62,826 nucleotides of DNA. It comes from Komagataeibacter sp. FXV3 (GTDB taxonomy: Bacteria; Pseudomonadota; Alphaproteobacteria; Acetobacterales; Acetobacteraceae). The stretch is taken from assembly GCF_015155755.1 (NCBI RefSeq), contig NZ_VWPI01000162.1, positions 1 through 62,826 on the forward strand, given 5' to 3'. Positions 44,688-54,572 of this stretch are shown piece after piece. Position 1 is the first letter of the stretch. Every line of letters begins with the position of its first letter. A model generated the notes under the pieces. The model was given only the letters and a program-made list of their open reading frames with translations, was not told the origin of the DNA and ran no database searches. A program made the position numbers and the translations under genes.

Positions 44688-44766
44688 TTCGTTATGTGGG
44701 TGGATGTAACCTTTTGCCCCTGCCGTTCATTGCACTGGCATGAACGACAACATAGGGGAGAAGAAC

Positions 44767-45330
44767 ATGACCAACAGCTTTCATGACGAGATGATTGCAA
44801 TCCTGCCCCGTCTGCGCGTTCAGGCCCTGTCACTGACACGCAACCGTGCAGCGGCGGATGATCTGGTGCAGGACGCCGTGTGCAATGCACTGGCTGCCCA
44901 GCACAGCTTTACGCCGGGCACCAATTTTTCCGCGTGGATGCACCGTATCCTGCGCAACCGTTTCATCTCGGACCTGCGCAAGAAGCGTGAAACCGGGAAT
45001 ATCGAGGATGTGCCCGCATCAGCCATGGCTGGCAGCGGCGCGCATGACGAACGCCTGATGGTCAAGGAACTGGCCGAAGCCATGAACCGCCTGCCCAACG
45101 ATCAGCGCGAGGCGCTGGTGCTGGTGGTGATGCAGGGCATGAGCTATGATGAACTGGCTGCGGCAACCGGCTGCGCCGTCGGTACCGCCAAGAGTCGTGT
45201 CTTCCGCGCCCGTCGCCAGTTGGCTGCATGGCTTTATGGTGAGGAACGCGATATTTCCACGGTCGAACTGCGTGGCGCGGTGCAGCGCCTGCGCACACGG
45301 GTACAGGCCCGTCCTGCGGCGCCGGTCTGA
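44767..45330 (+). CDS. ecfG: ECF sigma factor, EcfG-like, copy 2
   Basis: A 187-residue ECF sigma factor of the EcfG type: ADDLVQDAVCNALAAQHSF and AWMHRILRNRFISDLRKK in region 2, LPNDQREALVLVVMQGMSY and AAATGCAVGTAKSRVFRARR in region 4. ATG at 44767 follows GGGGAG by 6 bases and is preferred to ATG 44740. It has its own GGAAC-N17-CGTT promoter, so it is a likely target of EcfG itself. nepR follows 145 bases on. Which of the two sigma proteins is the main NepR partner cannot be told here. Confidence 0.87.
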   Translation: MTNSFHDEMIAILPRLRVQALSLTRNRAAADDLVQDAVCNALAAQHSFTPGTNFSAWMHRILRNRFISDLRKKRETGNIEDVPASAMAGSGAHDERLMVKELAEAMNRLPNDQREALVLVVMQGMSYDELAAATGCAVGTAKSRVFRARRQLAAWLYGEERDISTVELRGAVQRLRTRVQARPAAPV

Positions 45331-45475
45331 TCGGGTGGATTCCCACTTTGAATTACGGCACGAATATGGCACTGACAGTAATGTCTTCATCAGTATCTTG
45401 GAATCTGCAGGGTAAGATGCAGCCCTGACATAGACAGGGATTGTGTGAAGTGGGAATTTACTTCGGGATAATGCG

Positions 45476-45658
45476 ATGGCTCTGAAGGACAAGTGTCCTC
45501 CCAGGCAACCAGGAAAGAAGTCCATAACCAGATCGGATGATGCGTTCGAGCTATGGCTGAAGCGTGGATTGCATCAGTTGTTTGATGATGTGACGAAAGA
45601 GCCCGTTCCCGAGGAACTCCTGCGTCTGATTGAGGAAGACCGGAAACGGACAAAATAA
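45476..45658 (+). CDS. nepR: NepR, anti-sigma factor of the general stress response
   Basis: A 60-residue NepR: DAFELWLKRGLHQLFDDVTKEP followed by VPEELLRLIEED is the conserved two-helix core that clamps EcfG and, under stress, PhyR. The N terminus is basic and disordered. ATG at 45476; the kinase gene starts 4 bases after its stop, so both are probably one transcript. The 145 bases before it contain two halves of a perfect 10-base inverted repeat 99 bases apart. Confidence 0.93.
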   Translation: MALKDKCPPRQPGKKSITRSDDAFELWLKRGLHQLFDDVTKEPVPEELLRLIEEDRKRTK

Positions 45659-45661
45659 CGC

Positions 45662-47464
45662 ATGTCCGTATTCCCATCTTCCGGCCACGGCAGGCAGGTC
45701 CGTCATCGGAGCCTGTTCAGTCGTGTGGGCCGCGTATTCGATGCCGTGCGTGGCCGGATGATGGCGATCATTCTGCTGGCCGCCATGCCGATTGCCCTGA
45801 TCGGGGCCGTGCAGGCATGGCATAGTTACCGTTTCACGCTTGAGGCGCCCGGTGACCGTACCGACCTCACGGTATCGCGCATCGACCTTGAACTGCGTCA
45901 TGAAGCCGAACATCTCAGCTCCCTACTGCAGGCCGTCTCACGCATGCGGCTGGATGATGCGGGCCTGCGCCATATGCTTGAACTGGTGCAGTCGCTGACC
46001 GGACGGCATTACAGCCAGATCGCGCTGGCGGATGACCGTGGCAACATCCTGACCGCTGTCGGGCAGCAGGGCGGGTCGGCCCCGCTGACCATGGACGCCA
46101 TGCCCCGTTTCCAGGGGGATGTGGGGATCGTCGCGCTGAACGATCCGGTGACCCATGTGCCCGGTTATTTCCGCATTACGGTTTCCACCACCATTTATGA
46201 TGATGCCGGCAGGCCCGCCCGCCCCGGCTATCTTACGGCCATCATGCCGCTGTCATGGCGCAGCGCCATACTGCAGGCCAGTGACCCGCGCCTGGACCTG
46301 GTGCAGCAGAACGGCCCGGTCGAGATATGGCTGCTGGACAGTCATGCCCGGGCGTCCGCCCCCCTTTGTTCGGATTGCAACTGGGCCACCCATCCGCCCG
46401 AACGTATCATGCAGTGGGCGCGTGGCACGCTGGCGATGGGGGAGGAACATGCCCACATCACCCTGCCTGACGGGTCGTTTTCGATCGGCCGCGTGCAGGA
46501 TGGCGTCCATGTGCTGAGCATGACGCGCCGCAACGCGGGTGAACGGCACGCGGTGGTGATGTTCGCCATATCGCTGGTCAGCAGCGGACTGCTGTTGCTG
46601 ATGGGGCTGCTGGGCGCATCCAAGAGTGCCGACGTGCTGGTGATCACGCCGTTGCGCCAGCTGACCACGTCGGTCAACCAGTGGCAGCTGGGCGGCATGT
46701 ATGATGTGCGTTCCAACTGGGCCATGCCGCTGGAGGTCAGGCAGCTTGCCCATGCTTTCAGCAAGGCCACCCGCAAGCTGGCGCGGCACGAAAAACGGCT
46801 GGAACGCGCGCAGGCCCGGCAGGAACTGCTGCTCAAGGAAATGCATCACCGCGTCAAGAACAACCTGCAGATCGTGGCGTCGCTGCTGAACCTGCAGGCA
46901 GGGCGCATCCGCCTGCCCGCCGCGCGTGAGGAATTCGCGCAGGCGCGTGACCGCGTGCGCGCGCTGGCCACCCTTCACCGCTATCTTTACGCCGATGGCG
47001 AACTGTACAGCCTGAACATGCAGAGCTTCGTGCGTGAACTGTGTGGCCAGATCATGCATGCCATTGGTGAATCCGATGAAAGCCGCATCACGCTGGATAT
47101 CCGCGTCGATGACCTGCTGATGGTACCCGACCAGGCGGTGCCCCTTGCGCTGATCGTGACGGAAGCGGTCAGCAACACGATCAAATATGCTTTCCCCGAT
47201 CGGCAGCATGGTACGCTGGAAGTCGGCCTGCGCGCGCTGTCCGGCGGTCGGGCATGCCTGTGGATCGCTGATAACGGTGTGGGCATGGCGGCGGTGCGCA
47301 ACCAGCCCGGGACGGAGGAAGGGCGCAGCGGCATCGGCATGCAGCTGATCCGTGGCTTTGCCCGGCAACTGGGCGGTGAACTGCAGATGTTTGAGGAAAA
47401 CGGGACACGGTATGTCCTTGTTTTTCCACTAAAGCAGCCCGAACAGGATGAAACGGCAGGCTGA
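45662..47464 (+). CDS. phyK: PhyK-like sensor histidine kinase (HisKA_2)
   Basis: A 600-residue membrane kinase. Transmembrane helix 1 is at about 33-52 and helix 2 near 296-318, enclosing a periplasmic domain of about 240 residues with a CSDC pair. A HAMP-like linker leads to a HisKA_2 domain with LLKEMHHRVKNNLQIVASLL (phospho-acceptor H396 of the HRVKN box) and an HATPase with EAVSNTIKYAF and ADNGVGM. HRXXN kinases of this kind phosphorylate PhyR, and gene order supports that. The signal sensed is unknown; the periplasmic domain shows no family I recognise. Confidence 0.88.
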   Translation: MSVFPSSGHGRQVRHRSLFSRVGRVFDAVRGRMMAIILLAAMPIALIGAVQAWHSYRFTLEAPGDRTDLTVSRIDLELRHEAEHLSSLLQAVSRMRLDDAGLRHMLELVQSLTGRHYSQIALADDRGNILTAVGQQGGSAPLTMDAMPRFQGDVGIVALNDPVTHVPGYFRITVSTTIYDDAGRPARPGYLTAIMPLSWRSAILQASDPRLDLVQQNGPVEIWLLDSHARASAPLCSDCNWATHPPERIMQWARGTLAMGEEHAHITLPDGSFSIGRVQDGVHVLSMTRRNAGERHAVVMFAISLVSSGLLLLMGLLGASKSADVLVITPLRQLTTSVNQWQLGGMYDVRSNWAMPLEVRQLAHAFSKATRKLARHEKRLERAQARQELLLKEMHHRVKNNLQIVASLLNLQAGRIRLPAAREEFAQARDRVRALATLHRYLYADGELYSLNMQSFVRELCGQIMHAIGESDESRITLDIRVDDLLMVPDQAVPLALIVTEAVSNTIKYAFPDRQHGTLEVGLRALSGGRACLWIADNGVGMAAVRNQPGTEEGRSGIGMQLIRGFARQLGGELQMFEENGTRYVLVFPLKQPEQDETAG

Positions 47465-47466
47465 AT

Positions 47467-47484
47467 CCATGCAAAAATGCATGG
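47467..47484. promoter_or_regulatory. Inverted repeat between phyK and cydD
   Basis: CCATGCA and TGCATGG are separated by AAAA, directly after the phyK stop and 79 bases before cydD. Too small to be a terminator by itself and without a T run; an operator for cydDC is possible. Confidence 0.35.
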
Positions 47485-47562
47485 CAGAGTTATGGTCTGG
47501 ACGGTTTTCAGCCGTGGATGATGGCTGTCCCTGTGTCGTGTCCTTCGGTATAGGGAGCGGTC

Positions 47563-49275
47563 ATGAACGATGACAAGACAGTGATGAAGGCGTGGACGAA
47601 GGCACAGTCGCGTCTTGGGCGCCGGCAGGCCATGCCGGTTGTGTTGCTGGGACTGGCCCTGTCTGCGACCGCGGTGGGACAGGTCTGGTGCATTGCCAGC
47701 GTACTGGCCAGCGTGCTGGTGCCTGGCGGGGAAGCAGCGGTGACGTGGTCGCTGGCGGGACTGGTGGTGCTGGCCATCGTGCGCGCTGTCTTGCAGATGG
47801 GGTCGGACATCCTTGCCGCCCGCGCGGGCATGAAGGCACGCGCGCGGCTGCGTGGCGGGGTGCTGGACGCCATCCTGCGTGGCGGGCCGGGGCTGCTGCG
47901 CCGCCATCATACGGGGGAACTGACGGCACTGGCCGTTGACCGGATCGAGGCACTGGACGGTTTCTTCGCCCGCTGGCTGCCCGCTTCCGTGCTGTGGATC
48001 GCGGCCCCGCTTGTCATCGGTGTCCTTGCGGCATTCGTGCAGCCCGGTTCGGCGCTGATCATGGCGATATGCGGCATTGCCGTGCCGTTCGGACAGGCGC
48101 TGTTCGGGATCGGGGCGGCGGTTGCCTCACGCAATCAGTTCCTGGCCATGACCCGCCTGCAGGCCCGCTTCCTTGACCGCGTGCGCGGGATCGCCACCAT
48201 TGTCCTGTCGGGCCGGACGGAAGATGAAACCCGCCGCCTTGCCGCCGCGGCGGAGGAACTGCGCGTACGCACCATGAAGGTGCTGCGGGTTGCGTTCCTG
48301 TCCTCGGCCTCCATTGACTGTGCGATGGTTGTGGCCCTTGTGCTGGTGGCGCTGCGCAATGGCGCGCAGCTTATGGCGCTGCATGATCAGGGCGTGCCTG
48401 CAGCCATCATGGCGGTCCATGTGGCGCGCGGTCTGTTTGTCGTGCTGCTGGTGCCCGAATTCTTCGCCCCCTTCCGCAGCCTTGCGCTGGCGTATCAGGA
48501 CCGTGCTCATGCATCGGGTGCGGCTGCGGCCATGCGGATCCTGCCGGATGCCACGACGGTGCGGGCGGCGGGTCAGGCCGTATGTGAAACGGGGCAGGGC
48601 ATCAGTGTCGCGTTCGAGCATGTGGGCTTCACATGGGATCCCGCGCGTGGCGCGACACTCGATGATGTCTCGTTTATAGCACCTGCCGGGCAGACGGTGG
48701 TGCTGTGGGGGCCGTCGGGGTCGGGCAAGTCCACCATCATCGAAATGCTGCTGGGCTTCATCCAGCCCGAAAGCGGGCGCATCACCATCAACGGTGTTGA
48801 CATGACCACCATTGACCCCACGGCACTGGTGGCCATGACATCATGGATCGGGCAGAAGCCGGTCCTGTTCGCGGGCACCCTGCGCGAAAACATCCTGTTC
48901 GCCCGTCCTGATGCGACGGACGCGCAGTTGCAGGCCGCCATCCGGGCGGCGGCGGCGGACGGGTTCATCGCCAACCTGCCGCACGGGCTTGAAACCCTGA
49001 TTGGTGAAGGCGGGTTCGGCCTGTCGGGCGGGCAGGCGCAGCGTGTGGCGATCGCGCGCGCCTTCCTCAAGGACGCGCCGCTGCTCCTGCTGGATGAACC
49101 GACATCCCACCTTGACCCGCAGACCGAAGCCGACGTGTTCAGCAGCCTGCGTGCGCTTGCGGCCAATCGCACGGTTATCCTCGCCAGCCATTCCGTGGCG
49201 GCGGAAGGGTTCGGCGGGCACAGGGTGGACCTTGATCATGGCCGGATTGTCACCAGTGGGGAGAATGCATCGTGA
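47563..49275 (+). CDS. cydD: Thiol reductant ABC exporter subunit CydD
   Basis: A 570-residue ABC half-exporter. Six transmembrane helices fill the N-terminal 320 residues, and the ATPase domain follows with GPSGSGKST (Walker A), LSGGQAQRVAIARAF and LLLDEPTSHLD. CydDC exports cysteine and glutathione to the periplasm, needed for assembly of cytochrome bd oxidase; acetic acid bacteria use bd-type oxidases, but no cydAB is in this window. GGGAG lies before the ATG at 47563. It overlaps cydC by 4 bases. Confidence 0.9.
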   Translation: MNDDKTVMKAWTKAQSRLGRRQAMPVVLLGLALSATAVGQVWCIASVLASVLVPGGEAAVTWSLAGLVVLAIVRAVLQMGSDILAARAGMKARARLRGGVLDAILRGGPGLLRRHHTGELTALAVDRIEALDGFFARWLPASVLWIAAPLVIGVLAAFVQPGSALIMAICGIAVPFGQALFGIGAAVASRNQFLAMTRLQARFLDRVRGIATIVLSGRTEDETRRLAAAAEELRVRTMKVLRVAFLSSASIDCAMVVALVLVALRNGAQLMALHDQGVPAAIMAVHVARGLFVVLLVPEFFAPFRSLALAYQDRAHASGAAAAMRILPDATTVRAAGQAVCETGQGISVAFEHVGFTWDPARGATLDDVSFIAPAGQTVVLWGPSGSGKSTIIEMLLGFIQPESGRITINGVDMTTIDPTALVAMTSWIGQKPVLFAGTLRENILFARPDATDAQLQAAIRAAAADGFIANLPHGLETLIGEGGFGLSGGQAQRVAIARAFLKDAPLLLLDEPTSHLDPQTEADVFSSLRALAANRTVILASHSVAAEGFGGHRVDLDHGRIVTSGENAS

Positions 49276-50969
49276 AATCCTCGGAAAACCGGGAATTCGC
49301 ACGGCAGGCACGGCGTGAAGGCGTGATGGGGCCGGTGCTGCAGATCCTGCATATATGGCAGCGTCGCGCCCCGCTGCTGACCGCGGGTGCGCTGTTGTCC
49401 CTGCTGGCCGTGCTGATCGGTCTTGTGCTGATGCGCGAGGCGGGCATGCGGGTGGCCGCGATGACGCTGGGCATGATCGTGGTGACGACCGGGGCGCTGC
49501 GTATCTTCGGCGGTGCGCGGGTCATCCTGCGTTATACCGAGCGTCTGGTCACGCATGACGCCATGTTCCGTGCGCTGGCGGATGTGCGGGTGTGGTTCTT
49601 TCGCAACCTGGCGCGTGGTGCGGCGGCGGGTCTTGGCTTTCGTCGCGCGGGTGACCTGCTGTCGCGGCTGGTATCCGATGTCGAGACGCTGGACGGGCTG
49701 TACCTGCGCATCATCATTCCGCTGCTGGGTGCGTGCCTGGTGCTGCCGTTCCTGTTCATCGCCATCAACATGGTCAGCACCGTGCTGGCGGTTGTCGTGG
49801 CGGGACTGTTTGCCTGCGGTGCGTTTGTCCTGCCCCTGATCGCCGCCATGATGGGACGGCGCGAGGGCGGGCTGGTCAACCATGCCAGCGCGCAGTTGCG
49901 TATCGGTGTGCTGGACATGGTGGGTGGCCTGCGCGAAATCGCGACCTTCGGGGCGGAAGGGCGCATGCTGGCCCATGTCCGTGACCGTGATGACGCCCTG
50001 TATCGCGCGCAGATGAAACAGGCTCGGATGCTGGCCATGGCGGGGGCTGCGTCCTATCTGTGCGGACAGGCGGCGGTGGTGGCGGTTCTGGCTGCCGCAT
50101 TGGGGCTGGGCCTGCCACGCATTGCCCCGCTGCCTGCGGCGGCGGTGCTGTTCCTGACGGTCGCGGCGTTTGAAACGGTGGGCGGCCTGACCCGCGCGGG
50201 CGCGCTGGCGGGCAGCATTACCCGGGCTGCGGCCCGGGTCGTGGCCGTGAGCGAAATGCCCGAACACGCGCCCCCCGAAGGCACGGAACCCGCGCCGGCG
50301 GGCACTGACATCAGCTTCCGGCATGTATCCTTTCGCTGGAGTGCTGACCGTGCCTCGGTGCTGGATGACCTGGACCTGGACATCCCGGCGGGCCAGCGCA
50401 TTGCGGTGCTGGGACCGTCGGGTGCGGGCAAGTCCACGCTGGCGGCGCTACTGCTGAAGGCGGTGGCACCTCAGGCCGGGTGCATCACGCTGGGTGGGCG
50501 GGATATCGCAACCATCCGCGACGATGATCTGCGGGGACGGATTGCATGGCTGTCGCAGGCCACGCACCTGTTTGCCGATACGATTCGCGCCAACCTGCTG
50601 CTTGGCCGCCCCGACGCGAGTGAGGCCGATCTGTGGACCGCGCTGGAACAGGCCCGGATTGCGGATGTGGTGCGCGAACTGCCTGATGGGCTGGATAGCT
50701 GGCTGGGTGAAGGCGGGGCGAGCCTGTCTGGCGGGCAGGGCAGGCGGCTGGCGCTGGCGCGCGTGCTGCTGTCACGCGCGCCGATCCTGATACTGGATGA
50801 ACCAGCCACCGGGCTGGATGCACGCACCGAGCAGGAATTCCTCCAGACCCTGAATGACGTGACACGGGGCCGCACCGTCATCCTGATCGCGCATCGCCTG
50901 ACAGGTGTCGAAAATCTGGATAAGATATGGCATATTTCTGGCGGGAAAGTGGTCAGTGCCCATTCATGA
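49272..50969 (+). CDS. cydC: Thiol reductant ABC exporter subunit CydC
   Basis: A 565-residue partner of CydD starting at GTG 49272 inside the cydD stop (GTGA). Six transmembrane helices (LTAGALLSLLAVLIGLVLM; LVLPFLFIAINMVSTVLAVV) precede the ATPase domain with GPSGAGKST, LSGGQGRRLALARVL and LILDEPATGLD. The RYTERLVTHD segment in the first cytosolic loop is typical of CydC. The overlap suggests equal production of both halves of the heterodimer. Confidence 0.9.
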   Translation: MKSSENREFARQARREGVMGPVLQILHIWQRRAPLLTAGALLSLLAVLIGLVLMREAGMRVAAMTLGMIVVTTGALRIFGGARVILRYTERLVTHDAMFRALADVRVWFFRNLARGAAAGLGFRRAGDLLSRLVSDVETLDGLYLRIIIPLLGACLVLPFLFIAINMVSTVLAVVVAGLFACGAFVLPLIAAMMGRREGGLVNHASAQLRIGVLDMVGGLREIATFGAEGRMLAHVRDRDDALYRAQMKQARMLAMAGAASYLCGQAAVVAVLAAALGLGLPRIAPLPAAAVLFLTVAAFETVGGLTRAGALAGSITRAAARVVAVSEMPEHAPPEGTEPAPAGTDISFRHVSFRWSADRASVLDDLDLDIPAGQRIAVLGPSGAGKSTLAALLLKAVAPQAGCITLGGRDIATIRDDDLRGRIAWLSQATHLFADTIRANLLLGRPDASEADLWTALEQARIADVVRELPDGLDSWLGEGGASLSGGQGRRLALARVLLSRAPILILDEPATGLDARTEQEFLQTLNDVTRGRTVILIAHRLTGVENLDKIWHISGGKVVSAHS

Positions 50970-51103
50970 CGGGGTGGCCATGCCGGTGGAAAGGATTGAC
51001 GCGGCTAGTCCCACAGGGCACGAAGTAGCGGAAAACCGGATCGGGCATGCCAGAAGGGTGATAGCGATCCGTCTTGAATCCCTGAATCAGGAGTAAATCC
51101 ATC

Positions 51104-51478
51104 ATGCGTCGCCTGTCCCTTCTTCTTGGTCTCGGTCTGCTGACAGGATGTGCTGGTGGCCATCCGGGTAAATATGTCGTGTTCTTTACCCAGAACTCCA
51201 CCCAGCTTGATACGCCGGCCCAGACGGTGATCACGCAGGCGGCCCAGCGTGCGGTATCGACCCATGCCAGGGTACGTGTCGAAGGCTATGCCGCCGCCAG
51301 CCATGACCTGTCGGCTGATGAACTGCTGGCGATCGACCGCGCCAAGATCGTGGCCCGCCAGCTGGCGGTTGATGGTGTGGACGCCAGCCGTATCAGCCAG
51401 CAGCCGCGTGGCCCGCTGAACAACGAAAACGGTTCCCTGGCGTCCCGCCGCGTCGAAATCGAGGTTGGTGGACGCTGA
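51104..51478 (+). CDS. OmpA-domain lipoprotein
   Basis: A 124-residue protein with lipobox LLTGC (C16) and an OmpA/MotB-like peptidoglycan-binding domain: VVFFTQNSTQLDTPAQTVI, VRVEGYAAAS and LAIDRAKIVARQLAVDGVD, ending RRVEIEVGG. The NxxLSxxRA motif of canonical Pal is altered (SADELLAIDRAK), so binding to diaminopimelate may differ. AGGAG lies before the ATG. It stands alone between cydC and recQ. Confidence 0.78.
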   Translation: MRRLSLLLGLGLLTGCAGGHPGKYVVFFTQNSTQLDTPAQTVITQAAQRAVSTHARVRVEGYAAASHDLSADELLAIDRAKIVARQLAVDGVDASRISQQPRGPLNNENGSLASRRVEIEVGGR

Positions 51479-51501
51479 ATAACGGCTTATCCCCTGATGA
51501 T

Positions 51502-53337
51502 ATGATGGCTGGTGACGGCGCATCACGCAATCCGCGTGATGTGCTGGCGGAAGTCTTCGGCTTTCCCGATTTCCGTGGCCTGCAGCAGCAGGCCGTGGAT
51601 GAGGTCATGGCAGGCCGGGACTGCCTTGTGCTCATGCCGACCGGTGGTGGCAAGAGCGTCTGCTATCAGGTGCCCGCCCTTGCGCGGCCCGGTACCGGCC
51701 TTGTCATTTCCCCCCTGATCGCGCTGATGGACGATCAGGTCGCGGCCCTGCGCCAGCTGGGGGTGAATGCGGGCGCGCTGCATTCCGAACAGGAAGCCGA
51801 TGACGCCGCCCGTGTCCGTTCGGACCTTATGGCCGGACGGCTGGACATTCTTTATGTCTCGCCCGAACGATTGCTTTCCCCCGGCATGCTGGAACGGCTG
51901 GGACGGCTGACGCTGTCGGTCATCGCGATTGACGAAGCACACTGCATTTCCGCGTGGGGCCATGAATTCCGGCCCGAATACCGCGAACTTGCGGCCCTGC
52001 CGCAGCATTTCCCCAATGTGCCCCGTATTGCCCTGACGGCAACGGCGGATGCGCGCACGCGTACCGATATCCTCGACGCGCTGGCCATGCCGGACGCTAC
52101 GGTGCTGAAGGCCAGTTTCCATCGGCCCAACCTTGATATTGCCGTAAAGCCCAAGACGTCGGAACTGCGCCAGCTGACCGGCATACTGGACCGCCATCGC
52201 GGGGCGGCTTCCATTGTCTATTGCGGCAGCCGCAGCAAGACCGAGCGGATTGCCCGTTCGCTTGCGGGCAAGGGGTATGCGGCGCTGCCGTTCCATGCCG
52301 GCCTGTCGCCAGTGGAAAAGCGCGCCGCCCTCATGCGGTTCCGTTCGGGTGAGCCGGTGGTGATCGTCGCCACCATCGCCTTTGGCATGGGCATTGACCG
52401 GCCGGATGTCCGTGCCGTGGTGCATCTGGACATGCCGTCCTCACCCGAAGGGTATTACCAGCAGATCGGTCGCGCGGGCCGCGATGGCGAACAGGCCGAG
52501 ACCGTCCTGCTGTATGGCGGCGATGACATGGCCCGTGCCCGGTACTGGCTGGAGCAGTCCAACGCGCCCGAAGCCCAGAAACGGATCATGAGTGCGCGGC
52601 TGGAAGCGATGATCGCCCTGACCGAAACCACGGGCTGCCGCACGCAGGCGCTGCTGTCGTGTTTTGGCGAGGAACTGTCCACGGCCTGTGGTCATTGTGA
52701 CAACTGCCGCAATCCCGTCGCGACGTTTGATGGCACGGTGGCGGCGCAGAAGGTCCTGTCGGCCATCTATCGCACCGGGCAGCGTTTTGGCGCGGTGCAT
52801 GTGGCGGGCGTGCTGCGCGGCAAGGCGTCGGACATGGCGTCGCGTCATGGGCATGAAAAGCTGAGCGTGTTCGGGATTGGCAAAGACCGGGCCGAACCCT
52901 TCTGGCGTGGCGTGATCCGGCAACTGATCGCACGCGGCGCGATAAAGGTGACGGGGGAATATAACGCCCTTGCCCTTGAGGAAGGGCGTGCCCGGCCCAT
53001 ATTGCGTGGCGAGGAGCAGATCATGCTGCGCGAGGACGCGACCGAGGACCTGAAGACGGCAGGGCGCGTGTCAGGCAGCGGGCAACGTCCCCAGATGGCT
53101 GACCTGACGCCGGAAGCCGCGGCACGGTATGAAGCCCTGCGGCAGTGGCGGCTGGGTGAGGCACGGGAACAGGAAATTCCGCCCTATGTCATTTTCCATG
53201 ATGCCGTGCTGCATGATATTGCCCTTGAACGCCCGACCACTCTGGATGAACTGGGCATGATCCGTGGGGTGGGTGGCTCCAAGCTGGCCCGCTATGGTGC
53301 GGCGGTGCTGGATGTACTGGCCGATGTCGGTGCCTAG
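51502..53337 (+). CDS. recQ: ATP-dependent DNA helicase RecQ
   Basis: A 611-residue RecQ with all three modules. The helicase core shows [29 protein letters not shown] (Walker A), [17 protein letters not shown] and [10 protein letters not shown]; the RQC zinc site is CxxxC...CGHCDNC near 385-400; an HRDC domain closes the protein ([21 protein letters not shown]). It unwinds branched DNA in recombination and repair. ATG at 51502; ATG at 51505 is an alternative. Confidence 0.94.
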   Translation: MMAGDGASRNPRDVLAEVFGFPDFRGLQQQAVDEVMAGRDCLVLMPTGGGKSVCYQVPALARPGTGLVISPLIALMDDQVAALRQLGVNAGALHSEQEADDAARVRSDLMAGRLDILYVSPERLLSPGMLERLGRLTLSVIAIDEAHCISAWGHEFRPEYRELAALPQHFPNVPRIALTATADARTRTDILDALAMPDATVLKASFHRPNLDIAVKPKTSELRQLTGILDRHRGAASIVYCGSRSKTERIARSLAGKGYAALPFHAGLSPVEKRAALMRFRSGEPVVIVATIAFGMGIDRPDVRAVVHLDMPSSPEGYYQQIGRAGRDGEQAETVLLYGGDDMARARYWLEQSNAPEAQKRIMSARLEAMIALTETTGCRTQALLSCFGEELSTACGHCDNCRNPVATFDGTVAAQKVLSAIYRTGQRFGAVHVAGVLRGKASDMASRHGHEKLSVFGIGKDRAEPFWRGVIRQLIARGAIKVTGEYNALALEEGRARPILRGEEQIMLREDATEDLKTAGRVSGSGQRPQMADLTPEAAARYEALRQWRLGEAREQEIPPYVIFHDAVLHDIALERPTTLDELGMIRGVGGSKLARYGAAVLDVLADVGA

Positions 53338-53399
53338 CCTGTCGCGCCCGGTTTACACGGGGTGTTCTGTTTCATCGCGTAATCAGGAAACGGTTTTGC

Positions 53400-53906
53400 A
53401 TGCGTTGCCCTTTTTGTGGAAATGACGATACGCAGGTGAAGGACAGCCGCCCGCATGAAGATGGCGCGGCCATCCGGCGCAGGCGCATATGCGGGTCGTG
53501 CGGGCAGCGTTTCACCACCATCGAACGCGTGCAGTTGCGTGACCTTGTGGTAGTCAAGGCAGATGGCCGCCGCGTCCCGTTCGAGCGTGACAAGATGGCG
53601 CGCTCGGTCCGTATTGCGCTGCGCAAGCGCCCGGTCGAGGCGGACCGGATCGAACGGATCGTCAATGGACTGGTCCGTCATCTGGAGGCCACGGGGGAGA
53701 CGGATATCCCTTCACGCGATATCGGCCGGCTGATTATGGAAACGCTGCGTGAAATTGATTCCGTGGCCTATATCCGCTTCGCCAGCGTGCACTGGGATTT
53801 TCGGGAAACCAAGGATTTCGCGGATATTCTGGAGACGATTTCAGCCTCCGTCTCGGGCGATAAGGGCGAAGACCTGCCCCCATCTGGCTCCGGGGATAAA
53901 GATTGA
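53400..53906 (+). CDS. nrdR: Transcriptional repressor NrdR
   Basis: A 168-residue NrdR. The N-terminal zinc ribbon has C3, C6, C31 and C34 ([16 protein letters not shown]) and the ATP-cone follows ([25 protein letters not shown]-type [13 protein letters not shown]). NrdR senses ATP/dATP and represses ribonucleotide reductase genes. It precedes nusB, as in many bacteria. No nrd gene lies in this window. Confidence 0.95.
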   Translation: MRCPFCGNDDTQVKDSRPHEDGAAIRRRRICGSCGQRFTTIERVQLRDLVVVKADGRRVPFERDKMARSVRIALRKRPVEADRIERIVNGLVRHLEATGETDIPSRDIGRLIMETLREIDSVAYIRFASVHWDFRETKDFADILETISASVSGDKGEDLPPSGSGDKD

Positions 53907-53978
53907 ACTGGACCCCGCCACGCAAAGAGGCGATGAAACGCAGAATTCGCAGCAATGCCACAGCAGGAGTAACGCGCC

Positions 53979-54557
53979 ATGACACAGACAGACGGTGATC
54001 GGCAGCACAAGGTCCGTTCCCGCACCGCATCGCGTGTCGCGGCGGTGCAGGCCCTGTTCCAGATCGAACAGGGGAACGAAAGCCCGGAGCGCGTCATAAA
54101 CCAGTTCATGCGCCACCGGCTGGGCACGTCCGCATCCGACCAGTGCGATTATGCCGAAGGGCATGTACCCGACGCCGATGCACGGCTGTTCGGTATCGTG
54201 GTGCGTGGTGCCATGGCCCGGCAGGAACGCATTGACACGCTGCTGCATGAGATCCTGCCCGCGTCATGGCCGCTGGCCCGGCTGGACCCGGTCCTGCGGG
54301 CGATCATGCATGCCGCAGGGGGCGAGATGACGGGGGCGGATCCCATACCGGCCCGTGTCATCATCAATGAATACATGGATATTGCCCATGGTTTCCTGGC
54401 CGGGGATGAGCCGCGCATGCTCAACGGCGTGCTCGACGCGTTGTCGCGACGGATCAACGAACCGGAAGCACCCGTGACGGATACGGGCAGTGAAACGGTT
54501 GTCGTTGTGGACGATGCCCCGGTGGCCGATGCCGCCCCCGACAGCAAGCCCGCCTGA
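53979..54557 (+). CDS. nusB: Transcription antitermination protein NusB
   Basis: A 192-residue all-helical NusB. ASRVAAVQALFQIEQG at 17-32 is the family start and VIINEYMDIAHGFLAGDEPRMLNGVLDAL the conserved end; the last 35 residues are an acidic tail not found in shorter relatives. NusB with NusE binds boxA of rRNA transcripts. AGGAG is 11 bases before the ATG. thiL starts 15 bases after the stop. Confidence 0.94.
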   Translation: MTQTDGDRQHKVRSRTASRVAAVQALFQIEQGNESPERVINQFMRHRLGTSASDQCDYAEGHVPDADARLFGIVVRGAMARQERIDTLLHEILPASWPLARLDPVLRAIMHAAGGEMTGADPIPARVIINEYMDIAHGFLAGDEPRMLNGVLDALSRRINEPEAPVTDTGSETVVVVDDAPVADAAPDSKPA

Positions 54558-54572
54558 ACCCGAAAGAAAGGC

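Noticed and set aside
50905-51096. 63-codon + strand frame after cydC
   Set aside because: It overlaps the cydC end, lacks a ribosome binding site and shows no motif.
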